The notes under the pieces are model-generated. The model saw only the letters and a list, made by a program, of their open reading frames with translations. It was not told where the DNA came from and searched no databases. A stretch of DNA of 64,000 nt from the NCBI RefSeq assembly GCF_904849725.1, contig NC_058524.1, forward strand, positions 346,076,823 through 346,140,822, in the 5' to 3' direction. Numbering within the stretch: position 1 is the first letter of the stretch; every line of letters starts with the position of its first letter. Source of the stretch: Hordeum vulgare subsp. vulgare (lineage: Eukaryota > Streptophyta > Magnoliopsida > Poales > Poaceae). The translations under genes were made by a program, and so were the position numbers. Below are positions 1-11,150 of this stretch, one piece after another.

Positions 1-3000
1 CAGGGGCATACGCCAGGCACCGATTTAGGGTGGTCAGAGCTCCCTTGCGGGCGGCTGACCTCTTTAGCTCCTCTACTTGTGGTGGCAACGTTGACAAGAA
101 ACCCAACATATTCTTGATGCACTTGATTGGTTCCTTGTTGCCCATTACTGCCTTCATTGTAAGCATGCTCCCTGTATACAGCTGCTCCGTAAAGGTGTAA
201 ATTGCCTTAAGCTTTAGGAAGCAGTCGTCTTGGAGATTGGCTGCTCGTGGACCAACAAAGGATAAAATAATGACAAACAGTATTTGCAAACTAAAATTAT
301 GACTTCTCTTTCCGAACGAGGGAATTGGTCCTTACCAAAGATGGCTTGGGTCATGTTGGAGACATGCTTTTTTAGCCCGGAGAGTTCCTGTAGGGCGGCT
401 TCTAACTTTGCCTCGCCTTGTTCTACCCGATTGAGGATTCGGCTTGATCAGCATTAGCTTTCTTCTCAATTTTTTATGGCCGGCTTTCATCTTCTCCATG
501 TCAGCCAAAGCCAACTGATATTTTTCTTCAGACGCAGTCCGAGCATCGTGTTGTTCGGCTAAGCTTTTCTTCACGTCAGCAAGAGATGACTCGGCCCGGG
601 TCATAGATTCCTGCAAACAAATTTTGGGGAGACAAGATTCAGAAATGTTGCAAGCAACATCCCTGACACTTGGGGGCTAATGTATGATTCTATGTGAAGT
701 CGTACAAAATACAAGACCCGACTCATCTTTCAAAAGATGACCCGGCCCTTGGGGGCTAGAGGTTGAAGTTTTTATCTAATGCAAGACCCGGCTCATCTTT
801 CAAAATATGACCTGGTCCTTGGGGGCTACATGTTGAAGTTTTTATCTAAAGCAAGACCCGACTCATCTTTCAAAAGATGACCCGGTCCTTGGGGGCTACA
901 GGTTGAAGTTCTAATCTAAAGAAAGACCCGGCTCATCTTTCAAAAGATGACCCGACCCTTGCGGGCTAGAGGTTGAAGTTTTTATCTAAAGCAAGACCCG
1001 TCTCATCTTTCAAAAGATGACCCGAACCTTGGGGGCTACAGGTTGAAGTTTTTATCTAATGCAAGACCCGACTCATCTTTCAAAAGATGACCCGGCCCTT
1101 GGGGGCTACAGGTTGAAGTTTTTCTATCAATTCAAGACCCGTCTCATCTTTCAAAATATGAACCGGCCCTTGGGGGCTAAGGACAGATATGGGTCTACCA
1201 AATATTGCAACAAACATTATTTCATCAAGCAAGACTAGTCTCCTCGAAGGCTAATGGGTGGAAGAACACATAATAAAGGACGTACCTCATGTTTAACTCT
1301 TATCATGTAGATCAAGCTCTTCTCCATTTCATAACTCATCTCCAGGCGACTTATGAAGCCAGAGCAAAGTTGGTCAAATTCGAGCTTCTTATAATGGGGA
1401 AGCTTCAGCTTAGTGATATCTTGTTCTGCGGAAGGATGGGATTCTTTTGAGGTGTGTTTGGATAACACCGCCGCTGCAGGTTTGGAGTAGCCAGTACCAG
1501 TAATAATTAAGGTATCTGGATCTTCAGTCACCTTGGAAGAGCTCGGCGGGTTAACTTTGTCAATGGTTTCCTTTAAAGAGCCTGGAGAGTCGTTCCGGAC
1601 GTCAGTAATGTCATCCGCGGGATCATCATGAACCGCCGCTTGGTCCTCATCAAGCCCTGGGGCATTGGTGCTCATGCCTAACTCCTCAGTCATCTTAGGA
1701 GCAGAAGACAAGTCGCCAGTTTTTATATTCTTTGATTGTGCTCTGAGATAAAGACATCAAAGTTAGAACAAATATCATTATTGGGAAGGAAAAAGGTTAA
1801 TAAAAGAACTTACCCCTGTACACGAATCATTGGCGGAAGAGCTGATATCACTGAGTCGCGAGATGAAGGAGGAGAGACCTGAAAGAATAAAAGTTCAAGG
1901 AGTGAATGACTTATGAATCACATTTTCTACAAGGAGGAGAGTGTTCAATAGGAGTATACCTCAATTGTGCGCTTCCGACCGGTTGTCTTTTCAGGTAACC
2001 CGGAAACTAAGTCACCAGAACGGCTTCAGGTTTTTCGTTTGGGAGTATGTTTCGCCTTCTTCAAAAGGAAATCAGGGTCCAGACAAGCATTTGGGTGAGA
2101 CATGGGATCTTTTCCACAAATCCGCCTGGCTGGCCTAGGAGAAGAGGAAGTTGAGTCAGAAGAAATAGAAATTACCTCGACCACGTCATCTTGGCTCTCA
2201 TAGCGATCGTCCTACGTACAAAGGTAACCGGACATCAGCATAAGTCGGAACATAATGATGACAAAGAAAAGGGTAAATTTTTACCTCTGACTGTTCTTTG
2301 CCGGCTTGGGACTCGCCGACGAAGGATGACACCTTGACGGCGGCTTTGCCTTTGCTCGTCTTTTTCTTCTTCTTCGGCGGCGGTTTAGTTGTTTTCTGGA
2401 CAGTCACCTTTGGCCTTCGAGACCAAAATGGATCACCTTTCTGGTGGATAGAATCAAAATTCAAACCTGGAATGCTGGCACATATATTCAAAAAGGTAGA
2501 AGGTGGCGACTTAGATTGCTACCGGTGGATCCGGGTTGGTGAGGCAGAAAGGCTTGAGCCCGACCTTGGCACAATTTTCCAAGGACTCGCCGGTTAATTT
2601 CTTGATTATGTCAACAATGTCTTTCTCGGGGAGTCTTTTATGATGAAAGCATTGCGGATGGTTCACGCTGCCGTCGTATTCGCACATCAGACCATTCCGG
2701 CGACTCAGAGGAAGGATATTCCACTCCACCCAGCAACGGAATAGGTCAACCCCGATGAGCCCATTATTGGTCAAAGACCGTAGCTTGGAGAAGATGGGGA
2801 TGAATTCCGATTCTTCTTCTTCGGTAAGTTTCTCTGGCAGCTTGAAGTCCATGGGTAAGCTATCTTCTCTATAACCCGGAAGTGGGTTCTCACCGGGAGG
2901 AGAAGTGTCATGACAATAAAACCAAGACTCGGCCCAGCCTTTGGGATGGCTGGGCAGGAGGACGGACGGAAACCCACATTCGCGGCGCCGCTGGATGTTG

Positions 3001-3406
3001 ACCCCCCGAGTTCCAAGTTGGGCCCACTGGAAAATTCGGTCTGGCGGTTCAGATGAAATAAGTTCCAAAATAATGGAACTGTGGGCTCTATCTGTAGGTA
3101 TGCTTCACAAAATACTTGGAATTGACAAAGATTACTAATGGAGTTGGGTCCCAGATCCCGAGGGTGAACGTTGAGGAAATGCAGAGCGTCTCTAAAGAAC
3201 TTTGACCCGGGCGGTTTGAAGCCTCGTTCAAGATGATCAATGGAAACAACGACTTCCCCCTCGGCGGGATTGGGAATCACCTCGCCTGGAGCGGTCCGCC
3301 AACGAATGACTTCCTTACAATCAAGATGACCCGACTTGACAAATTTCTCGACAAAGGCGCCATTAATCTTGGTTGGTAGCCAATCGCATTTCGAGATGCT
3401 AACCAT
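1..3406 (-). pseudogene. Antisense gypsy-associated gene, left copy (truncated, frameshifted)
   Basis: This spliced gene is antisense to the retrotransposon. The first recognisable exon runs from the ATG at 3406 down to a GT donor at 2521-2522. It encodes a domain that I recognise as the grass 'putative gypsy type transposon' family (Transposase_28 type). A frameshift near 3040 splits it into two overlapping reading frames. Basic and acidic low-complexity exons follow (a KKKKK stretch near 2375). One intron at 2212-2284 has GT and AG ends that match the right copy, and a long intron lies at 611-1285. The last exons (332-610 and down to base 1) have heptad-like charged residues, consistent with a coiled coil. 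The gene's 3' end lies outside the window. Its function is unknown; a product antagonistic or accessory to the element is only speculation. The decay indicates a pseudogene. Confidence 0.7.
712..1203. repeat. 70-bp intronic tandem repeat, seven units
   Basis: Units start at about 712, 782, 852, 922, 992, 1062 and 1133, so the period is 70 bp (71 for the last step). Each unit contains an exact dyad, TCATCTTT and AAAGATGA around CA, followed by CCTTGGGGGCTA. The array lies wholly inside the 611-1285 intron of the antisense gene. The equivalent intron of the right copy has about four units of 76-78 bp at 19338-19633. Confidence 0.92.
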
Positions 3407-4530
3407 GACTACAAAAAATAAGAAACAAGGCGGCTCATTAAGGACCATAAAACGTGGCAACTCGCCAGTTGGAGACCTATGATATGTGTGTAAAGGCCCT
3501 ATGACTCGACATTAGGTAACTAAAAACCTGGATATGAGGATATTCTAACTCGCCAGTTGAGCTATTTATAGTATGTCTACGAAGGTGTTATGAGTCGCCC
3601 TTCGGCCATCAAAAGCGTAGCCTTGGCCATGTTCTAACTCGCTGTGGTGGAAGATGGCGAGTGGCGATTCAGAAAAGATTCTTTCCTTAGGGATATTCTC
3701 GGAGTGGGATAAACAAGTTTCTAAAAGCAAGCAATGAAATATGGATCTACGGGTGGATCAAATTAAGGAGATAATGCTTAAACGAAGCTGCCAAGACTAT
3801 GAACGCAAAGAACGCGACGGGAGTACCGTATGATTCTATGAAGTGTAAACGTCAAAATGGCCAGCAGATGCGGTGATGCTATCGTGCTTCAATACTATGG
3901 AGGGTCCATTAGAAGTGTGACTAATGGATCTAAAATAGGAGAGGGATCATTGCTGCATTCCGAAGCTGACCTAGACTAAACATGGCAGCGAAGTCTAACC
4001 CTAGTGGGGGAAAGGTGCTTACGTGAGAAAGAATGGCGGCCCCCGGAGGAAGATGCGGAATGTTTGCAGCGGATCCTGCGCGTTCGGTTTGCCTGGAGTC
4101 GTCCAGACCGCGACGGCTGGCTGGAAGCTTCGGCGACGGCGAAGAGATAGGGGCGTTAGTGCGAGGAAGACGAAGATTGACGAGGAAGCTGAAGTGGGGG
4201 TAGGTGACGGTGCCCCCACTCCCCCCTTCGGTTATTGGAAGGACGGGTGCTGGAATTGAGGTGGCAGGCGCGGGAATAGAGGCGACAAACTAAAAATTTG
4301 CAATGATGGCGCTTGGATTTTTGGGATAACAAAATGGTGGTGAGAAAGATCCGTCAGGTGGTTGTGTCATTAAGTCCCGAAATTTGAGGGAAAAGGTGAT
4401 GTCATCAAAATTTGCTTGGCGGCTCAAACAATTCATGATGGATGGCGGCTTGTCATTCGTTTGAAAGATAGGAATGATACAAGTCGCCCCAAAATGAGTG
4501 GAAGTTTATTGGCATGAATAAATTCAAGAC
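3407..4530. other. Upstream region of the antisense gene, no coding signal
   Basis: This stretch corresponds to 21849-22762 plus 26749-26847 of the right copy. I see no supportable reading frame on either strand. On the minus strand a splice-acceptor-like TTGTAG sits 2 bases before the ATG at 3406, and the right copy has TTGCAG at the same place. The region may therefore hold an untranslated leader with an intron. A TATA-like site visible in the right copy is degenerate here. Confidence 0.4.
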
Positions 4531-4544
4531 AATCTGGGGCCTAA
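4531..4544 (+). other. Polypurine tract, left Tat copy
   Basis: The sequence AATCTGGGGCCTAA lies immediately before the LTR start TGTTGGGG. The same 14 bases precede the right LTR at 26848-26861. In LTR elements this position primes plus-strand synthesis, so each of these LTRs sits at the 3' end of an internal region. Confidence 0.65.
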
Positions 4545-4910
4545 TGTTGGGGATATTACCTGCGGTGTAACCCTCCCTAACTGGGTCGGGTCACTGAAGG
4601 GGTGACTCATCCTTTGGTAATACAAGCCTTGGCCCAAGGGGGGCAGGAGCTGGATGGCGGTTGAGGAGTGTTAGAGCATATATCTCCATATGTGGTTTTG
4701 GTAATTGATGACAATTCCTATGGACTAATGGTTGCCTTAAGTTATATTTATAGCATTTGTCCATAGGCACCTCTTGAAGTCCATTTGTTGGGTTCAAGGA
4801 GTTTATATGATGAACAAGATGGTATTCAAGGTATTATCCAAAGAATGGTCATAGAGACACAAGGTTGATCAAGATCTCAGACAAAGAATGAATCAAGATA
4901 TGATCAACAC

Positions 4911-5222
4911 ACAAAGCGTACAAGATGTATCGAGAGGGATCAAGTGATCCCATGGTATGGTAAGCATTGTCCATTACGTGTTTGTGTACTAACCCATGGT
5001 CTCCGTGAGAGTTCTATGTGGGGTTAGGTGCGTCTCCATGGGCTTGCGTCTAGAAGAAGATCTCATACAAAGCGTACAAGATGTACCGAGAGGGATCAAG
5101 TGATCCCATGGTATGGTAAGCATTGTCCATTACGTGTTTGTGTACTAACTCATGGTCTTCATGAGAGTTCTATGTGGGGTTAGGTGTGTCTCCATGGGCT
5201 TGCGTCTACAGGAATATCTCAT
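4911..5222. repeat. 156-bp tandem duplication inside the solo LTR
   Basis: Two adjacent direct copies, 4911-5066 and 5067-5222, both start ACAAAGCGTACAAGATGTA. They differ by a handful of substitutions, so the duplication is not very recent. Confidence 0.9.
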
Positions 5223-5892
5223 ACAACCCATGAAGGATGAAGTCAAGTGGTGACCGTCATCAAGATTACGATGTGCAATTTCAAGTGGATCAGCACAAAG
5301 ATATCATGCTTGAAGCCTGCCGTCCATTGTGGTGGCAATGGACTTGTGAAGATATACTGAAGAGCGGCTCACCCATGTTGTGTATGGGGGAGAAATCAAC
5401 TAGTCTTCATCAAGCCAACACAATCAAGAAGGTGGTCCATCTTGAGGAAGCCAAGATCATCGTCATCTAGCTCAAGAGGACGAGGTGCAAGGTATAGGTT
5501 TGCCCTTGATAGGTTTTCTGTTTTAGGATAGATTGTCGTTATGTCAAGGGGGGCTCTCAAGTAAGTAGATCGACCGTATCATTGAGCTCAAACGAATTTC
5601 CATCCTTGCATCATATTTCTTGGTTCTTATTTGGTGTTTCTCGTTGTGAGTTTTAGAGCTTATGGTCATCTTCATGACAAGCTCGAGTTCATCGAAAACG
5701 GACTCCATATGCATCTACTATGATGTTTTTGATGTTGGAGTTTTTGCTGGTTCTTCATTCATAGAGATCTCACATCTCTATATCATTGGCATTTTCATAT
5801 CTACATGGTCTTAAGATTTCCTGAATCCAACAAGCTTGGGTTTGCTTAATTCGGAGCTCGTATGCGAAAGTTATGGCTGTTTCAGTGGCGAG

Positions 5893-6165
5893 CCGTAGTA
5901 CTGCTCCAGTCCTAGCGGTAGTACCGCCACGGGCCTGGTGGTAGTACCGCCAGGGGCCTCGCGGTAGTACCGCCAGGTGCAGCGGTAGTACCGCTCCGGG
6001 TGGGCGGTAGTACCGCTTCGGGACGGTAGTACCTCTCTTTGAGCGGTTGTTCTTCGTCGGACTTTTTGCGAAGACTTTCTTTAGCGGTAGTACCGCCAGG
6101 GCTAGCGGTAGTACCGCTCCTCCCTGAGCAGTAGTACCGCTGGGGGGCAGTGGCAGTACCGCAAT
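5893..6165. repeat. Cluster of GCGGTAGTACCGC palindromes in the solo LTR
   Basis: About eleven copies of GCGGTAGTACCGC or close variants occur in roughly 270 bp, for example near 5935, 5961, 5982, 6004, 6083 and 6104. Each unit is an inverted repeat with arms of 5 to 6 bases around a single G. Spacing is irregular (about 20-60 bp), so this is not a simple tandem array. The cluster lies 45-320 bp upstream of the TATA box at 6210, an enhancer-like position. Confidence 0.85.
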
Positions 6166-6209
6166 GCGCGGGTTGTAAGTGGGGGTAACGGTCTGATTCC
6201 TTCCCCCAC

Positions 6210-6218
6210 TATATAAAG
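6210..6218 (+). promoter_or_regulatory. TATA box of the solo LTR
   Basis: TATATAAAG lies about 1,020 bp before the LTR end and just downstream of the palindrome cluster. This is a plausible core promoter for the LTR. Confidence 0.5.
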
Positions 6219-7365
6219 GGGGTCTTCTTCCCCCTTGGCCTGATCTATCTGTTGAGATCATGTTCTTCCCCCATTGTTGACCTTCTTAGAGCTTGCTAAC
6301 TCTCAATCCCTCCAATGATTATTGCTTGTTCTTGAGGGAAAAGAGAGAGGAGATCTAGATCCACATCTCCACCAATCACTTTCTCCTCTATGTGAGGGGA
6401 ACCACTTGGATCTTGATCCTGGAGTTCTTTGTGAGCTCCTTGTTCTTCCTCTCATATTTCTCCATAGATTTTGTTGTGGTGGAGGGATTTGAGTGTGAGG
6501 GACTTGACCACTTTGTGTGTTCTTGCCATTGCATGAGTTGCATCGGTTTGAGTTCTCCACGGTGATACGTGGAAGTGAAGTTTGAGAAGCCATATTACCT
6601 TTTGGTACTTAGTACCCTAGAGGTTGTTCTTCGTGGATGCTTTGGCGTCCTAGAAGCTTGGTGGTGTATTGGAGCTCAATTATTATGGTGTAAAGCTCCA
6701 GCAAGCGTCGGGGTCTCCAATTAGGTTGTGGAGATTGCCTCGAGCAATTTGTATGGGTACCGGTAACCGCCCCCAAGGATTGCCATTTGTACGGGTTCGG
6801 TGACCGCCCTCAAGTGTCCCTTAGTGGCATCACGACATCTTGCATTGTGTGAGGGCGTGAGGAGATTACGGTGGCCTTAGTGGCATCTTGGGGAGCATTG
6901 TGCCTCCACATCGCTCCAACGGAGATTAGCATCTGCAAGGGTGTTAACTTCGGGATACATCATCGTCTCCCCGTGCCTCGGTTATCTCTTACCCGAACCC
7001 TTTACTTATGCACTTTACTTTGTGATAGCCATATTGTTTATTGTCATATATCTTTCTATCACTTAGTTGTTTATCTTGCTTAGCATAAGTTGTTGGTGCA
7101 CATAGGTGAGCCTAGTTGTTTTAGGTTTTGTGCTTGACAAATTAAACGTTAGTTTTATTCCGCATTTGTTCAAGCCTAAACCGTAATTATTTTAAAGCAC
7201 CTATTCACCCCCCTCTAGGCGACATCCACGTCCTTTCAAGGAGGTATGCAGAGGATAGGCCGCCAAGGAGGTTTCCAGTCTTGGAAAGCACGGCGACTTA
7301 GAGATATGGAAAACAATGACCTGTAGTGCGGCTAGGCCTCTTGTAAATCCTAGGGCCTCGACCTG

Positions 7366-7374
7366 TATATAAAG
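7366..7374 (+). promoter_or_regulatory. TATA box of the middle Tat LTR
   Basis: TATATAAAG follows GGGCCTCGACCTG. The same arrangement occurs in the right LTR at 27152-27160, so this is the conserved LTR core promoter. Confidence 0.65.
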
Positions 7375-7656
7375 GCGAGTCCCTGGGGAAGATAGGGCAA
7401 GTTAGAAATCATCGAGAGCCAGGTCAAGCGAGTTACGCCCTCCTTGTAATCGAAACCATCATCAATCTACACAAATCCGGACTTAGGCTTTTACCTCCAC
7501 ACGAGGGGTCGAACCTGGGTAAATCTGAGTCTCGCTTTCGCTTACCCCCTTTGAGTCGCCACCAAGGTGCGATGGCTCCTTCATTAAGTCCTTTCACGAG
7601 AACATTTGTCATGACAAAGCCACGACAACCCCCCTCTGTGTTATGCACCAAATCGA

Positions 7657-7740
7657 TAGCGAAGTGGTGTGTGCGTTTGGGGTGACGACCACCAGGTCGT
7701 GGGTTCGACTCCCACACCCCCCACTTTTTTCCTTTTTTTT
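7657..7740 (+). other. tRNA-like sequence with A box, B box and oligo-T
   Basis: TAGCGAAGTGG (7657-7667) fits the polymerase III A-box consensus and GGTTCGACTCC (7702-7712) fits the B box exactly. Spacing is about 45 bp, as in tRNA genes. The T arm is a perfect 5-bp stem (GTGGG with CCCAC). T-runs at 7725-7730 and 7733-7740 could terminate polymerase III. The 5' acceptor half does not pair with the 3' half (ACCCCCC), so it is not an intact tRNA gene. It could be a decayed tRNA, a SINE head, or a chance resemblance. Confidence 0.45.
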
Positions 7741-7805
7741 GTTTTAATTGCTGCCAGGGTTTTTCTTGATGTTTTGATCTCCTGTTTGCACTAGGGTCTT
7801 ATACC

Positions 7806-8090
7806 TTGTGTGTGTGTTGAGAGTGTAGGTGTGTGGAGTGTATGTGTGCATGTGTATATGCACATCTACACGTGTGCAAGTAGGCATATTTATACATATG
7901 TGTATATATACATATGGCGTGGTGTGTGTATCTACTATGTGTGTGTGTGAGTAGATTCTTGTATGTGAAGTGCATGTGTAGATCTAGGTGTGATTCTGTG
8001 TGTGTGTGATCACATATACATGTGCATGTGTGAGCACATATGCCTTGGGCATGTGTGTGTGCTCATGTGTGTGTGTGTGGATGAACACAT
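7806..8090. repeat. TG-rich simple-sequence region
   Basis: Imperfect runs of GTGTGTG are interspersed with CATGTG and CACATATG over almost 300 bp, inside the Sukkula-like block. It resembles a degenerated (TG)n microsatellite. No reading frame is supported. Confidence 0.8.
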
Positions 8091-8342
8091 CTCCCCATGT
8101 AAGTTTATCCTTGTTTGTGATACTATGCCATGCTTAGGTAGTCTAGCTTGTGCCTAGCCCATTTCTAGGAGGTGTTCAAATGTGGACATGCCAAATATGG
8201 TAGCTTCCATGTATGGCAATAAGTAACTTGTAGCTTATAGGAATCCATGTGTTAATTTTCAAGCTGACTTTGTGCATTGATGATTCATGCAAGTACATGG
8301 GTATGATTATGAGTTTTGGGGTAGACTCATCCCAGGAATCCA

Positions 8343-11150
8343 TTGGTGCAATCAGTTTTCACTTTAGAACAACTTCATAAAACTGCTATTTTCTGTTGTG
8401 ATGCCCTTTTGTCCATTTTCCATGATTTTATCTATGCATGTTTAAAACTTGTTGTCAACATGAAAGTGTTAGATAAACTTGTTGTGAATGTCCTGGTATT
8501 TTTCTTTGTTTTTCTAAGGCAACATATAAGTGGAAACCTTGCTCTAAACTTGCTATGATATCTGTTTTCTGCATGCTCTAAATTTCACTAAGTGCTGCAC
8601 TTGTTATTTTCATGCTCTGTTTAGTGCTTTATATCAGGTGGTGCTTTGAGCCTTTGTGCATAATTCATTGCTGGAATGGTAGTGGGTGAACCCCTCTACA
8701 ACATGGGGCATTTATTTTGTTCTTAGATTTTTGTATGTACCTATTGCACTTTGTCAAAGTGGGCACTTGACTGAATCTGTCAGATTTGTGAAACCCTGAG
8801 AATTTCACTAAGTCCGGGAATCTGGAGTTATTTGCTTCCCCTGTTGTCTTGTGTGTATTTGCTCCTATGTTGGGAATTAGCCCAAGCAACAAACTAATGC
8901 TTGTTATCTGTTATGTTTGCCTAGCTCCCTATAAAAATTTCATGTTTAGGCTGCCAAAATGCTTCAGAGCATAAGCAGCTGGTGAAAATCTGTAATTTTC
9001 ACTAAGTCGCAATCTGTGATATTTTGTCCAAGTTAGAGGTTGTAGGTCTGCTCATGGGTGATTCATTTGCCTTAGATTTTTGTCAAGGGTTGTAATGCTT
9101 TTGGATGGCTTCGGGTTCATGTCTTGATTGAATTACTTAGAGGGTTGTAGCTGTTGTAGATCTTGTAGTCAAACTGCTATGTTGCTGTTAAAAACAAATT
9201 GTATGCTTGTATGGTTTTAGAGCTTGTGTGAGCATTGGTTGATGGTGTGATGTGTTCTTAGACACCAACCCACTTGTATTGTGGAGCTTGATCACTTGGC
9301 ATCCTGGTTGAACCAGTGAGTGCCCATTTAGTTGTGTTTGTGGCTGTTTTGAACCCGTAGGCCTTTGTAACTTGTTTCATAGTTTACGGTTGATCTGAGA
9401 CTCCGTTCACTATGTTCTTTATATGTTTTTGCTTCATTTTCTCGTGATGCACATGTTCATGCATGCCAAGATAACTTAAAATGAGGTTCTGTCTAGAATT
9501 TAATTAACTCATCTAATGCATATGAAAGTGACTAGAATAGCGATGCATGCTTCCTTCTTCACACATGCATCATATTGTTTGTTGCATTATGTTTTGCCGG
9601 TGTTTATTTGCTTTCATATTATCTTGGGTAGCATCGGGAACGGAGAGCGAGTACGTCGATTCTGGAGAGTACGTGCAGGAAGAACAAGAGCAGTTCCAGT
9701 CTGAAGAAATCACAGGCAAGATGACCGTGACCTTGACACCATTTCTAGCTTTGTTATGCTTAGAGATACGTTTCCTCCGTTACATGCTCGTTGCCTACCA
9801 CATGATATAAATGCCACCTGCCTTTTCCATGAACCCCAAACGCTTCCTTGTCCTAGCAAATAATGTGTGGCTAAGTAGGCGTGCTCAACCTCTAATGGAT
9901 ACCTTGGCTAGTTGCAGGTGCGAGTTGGTCCATGTGATAACATAGGCATTTTGATATCATTATGTTTTAAACTGCTATTTAAATAATGCACCTATATACT
10001 TGGTAAATAACGGAAGGCCTAGCCTTTTGCCGGGTGATTTGTTCCGTTGTTGCTGCCTTAGTTTCGGCTACCGGTGTTTTATTCCATAACAGAGCGTTCC
10101 TAACACGTTCGGGGTTGTTATTGGGACCCCCTTGATAAATCGCGTAGTGTTAAGGCTTGTCTGGCAGGACCCAACTTTGGTTTTAATATGCTAATAACTT
10201 AATAATTAAATGCATAGGGAATAGCTACCCCGAGGATTTAATCAATAACCTGGGCTAGTGCTCCTCATGAGTGTTGGTCCAACCTGTCAACCGCCGGTGG
10301 CTACCAGGGGCAACTCTGTGATTGGCCTACCGAAAGTTTGGACAATCCGTCGGGTCCAGAGAAGGAGATACGCGGCTCCTATTGGGATCGTCGACACGTC
10401 AGGAGGTCTTGCCAAATTTGTCTTACCTTATCGCTATATCTTGCGCATTGGAATTCCGGTGAAACTTTGGGTCTCCTCAAAGTTGAGGTTTTCCTCCAAG
10501 GAATCTGACGAGATTACGAGGCGGCCTGTGGTAATTTGTAATGGACTAGTTAGAGCACCCCTGCAGGGTTTGATCTTTTGGAAAGCCGTGCCCGCGGTTA
10601 TGTGTCAAATATGGATATTTTGTTGACATCCGGTTCTAGACAACTTAAAGTAATTCTAATAAAACTGCCAACTGTGTGTGTAACCGTGACTGTCTCTTTC
10701 GGAGATTGTTCTCTGATCGAGAACACGGTGGGGTTATGTCTGACGTAAGTAGGTGTTCAGGATCACTTAGTGATCAATCTAGTGTTCGACCGACTTGCGT
10801 ACACCACCATATGTTTACTCTCATCAACGTAAGGTAGCCACCATATATGTTTAGGTTGCTGCAAACCCATACACTAAACCTTCCTCACCCATTAACCCGG
10901 CTAGATTCGATACCAAGGTCATTCGATTGATGAGTCCTCGTGGATCACGATTTACTACAAACACCCACAGGTATAGGTACGCCTGATGCAGGAGATCCTG
11001 ATGACAGCGAGCTGAAGTGGGAGTTCGATAAGGACTCTGGCAGATTGAACGTGACTTACCCGGAGGACTAGAGGCTGTGGTCGTGATCGTGGGGCGAGCA
11101 TGCGGGATTTCATAGCTTTATCTGTTTTCATGTTGTCCGTAGTTGGACTA
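8343..11150. other. Body of the Sukkula-like block, no gene
   Basis: Reading frames here are short and have no recognisable domain. The sequence becomes typical of long cereal LTRs toward 11344. I see no promoter that I would defend. It should be treated as non-coding repeat DNA. Confidence 0.5.

Larger units (their letters stand above)
1..4544 (+). mobile_element. Left Tat/gypsy copy: 3' internal region (cut by window edge)
   Basis: This is the 3' part of the internal region of a Ty3/gypsy element. It is collinear with 18624-22762 plus 26749-26861 of the right copy: the same antisense exons, the same tandem repeat in the same intron, and the same purine-rich end just before an LTR. No gag or pol is visible because the window starts inside the element. 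The region lies head-to-tail with the right copy, and the LTR at 4545-7627 sits between them. The identification as the same family is strong. The lineage name Tat is taken from the pol of the right copy. Confidence 0.8.
4669..7238 (+). mobile_element. Solo LTR of an unclassified LTR retrotransposon
   Basis: This 2,570-bp block starts TGTTAGAGCATATA and ends CACGTCCTTTCA. It is flanked by a perfect 5-bp target duplication AGGAG (4664-4668 and 7239-7243). It has no internal coding region, and the termini are TG and CA, so it is a solo LTR left by recombination between the two LTRs of an inserted element. It contains a TATA box at 6210-6218, a 156-bp tandem duplication and a cluster of CGGTAGTACCG palindromes. 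The family is not assigned. Confidence 0.9.
4545..7627 (+). repeat. Tat/gypsy LTR (middle), interrupted by a solo LTR
   Basis: The LTR begins TGTTGGGGATATTACC and ends CCACGACA. Removing the insertion at 4669-7238 and one target duplication leaves about 508 bp, close to the 552-bp LTR at 26862-27413. The two share their termini, the promoter core and most of the right half. By eye they are clearly diverged. It is the 3' LTR of the left copy. It may also serve as the 5' LTR of the right copy, but no primer binding site is visible right after it, so that second role is not proven. Confidence 0.85.

Noticed and set aside
648..1203. CRISPR-like look of the regularly spaced 70-bp units
   Set aside because: Units are head-to-tail with no unique spacers, in a plant retrotransposon intron. 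Not a CRISPR array.
1941..2597. Plus-strand frames opposite the antisense exons
   Set aside because: Shadows of the minus-strand gene. The conserved splice borders are on the minus strand.
5770..6593. Minus-strand frames of 163 and 96 residues in the solo LTR
   Set aside because: They translate the CGGTAGTACCG palindromes (VLPL and RYYR repeats). They lie in an LTR and have no domain.
7657..7725. Functional tRNA gene
   Set aside because: The acceptor 5' strand does not pair with the 3' strand, and no good anticodon stem with T at position 33 can be drawn. Only tRNA-like.
10258..10626. 122-residue plus-strand frame in the Sukkula-like block
   Set aside because: No domain, inside a long LTR, and nothing indicates selection.
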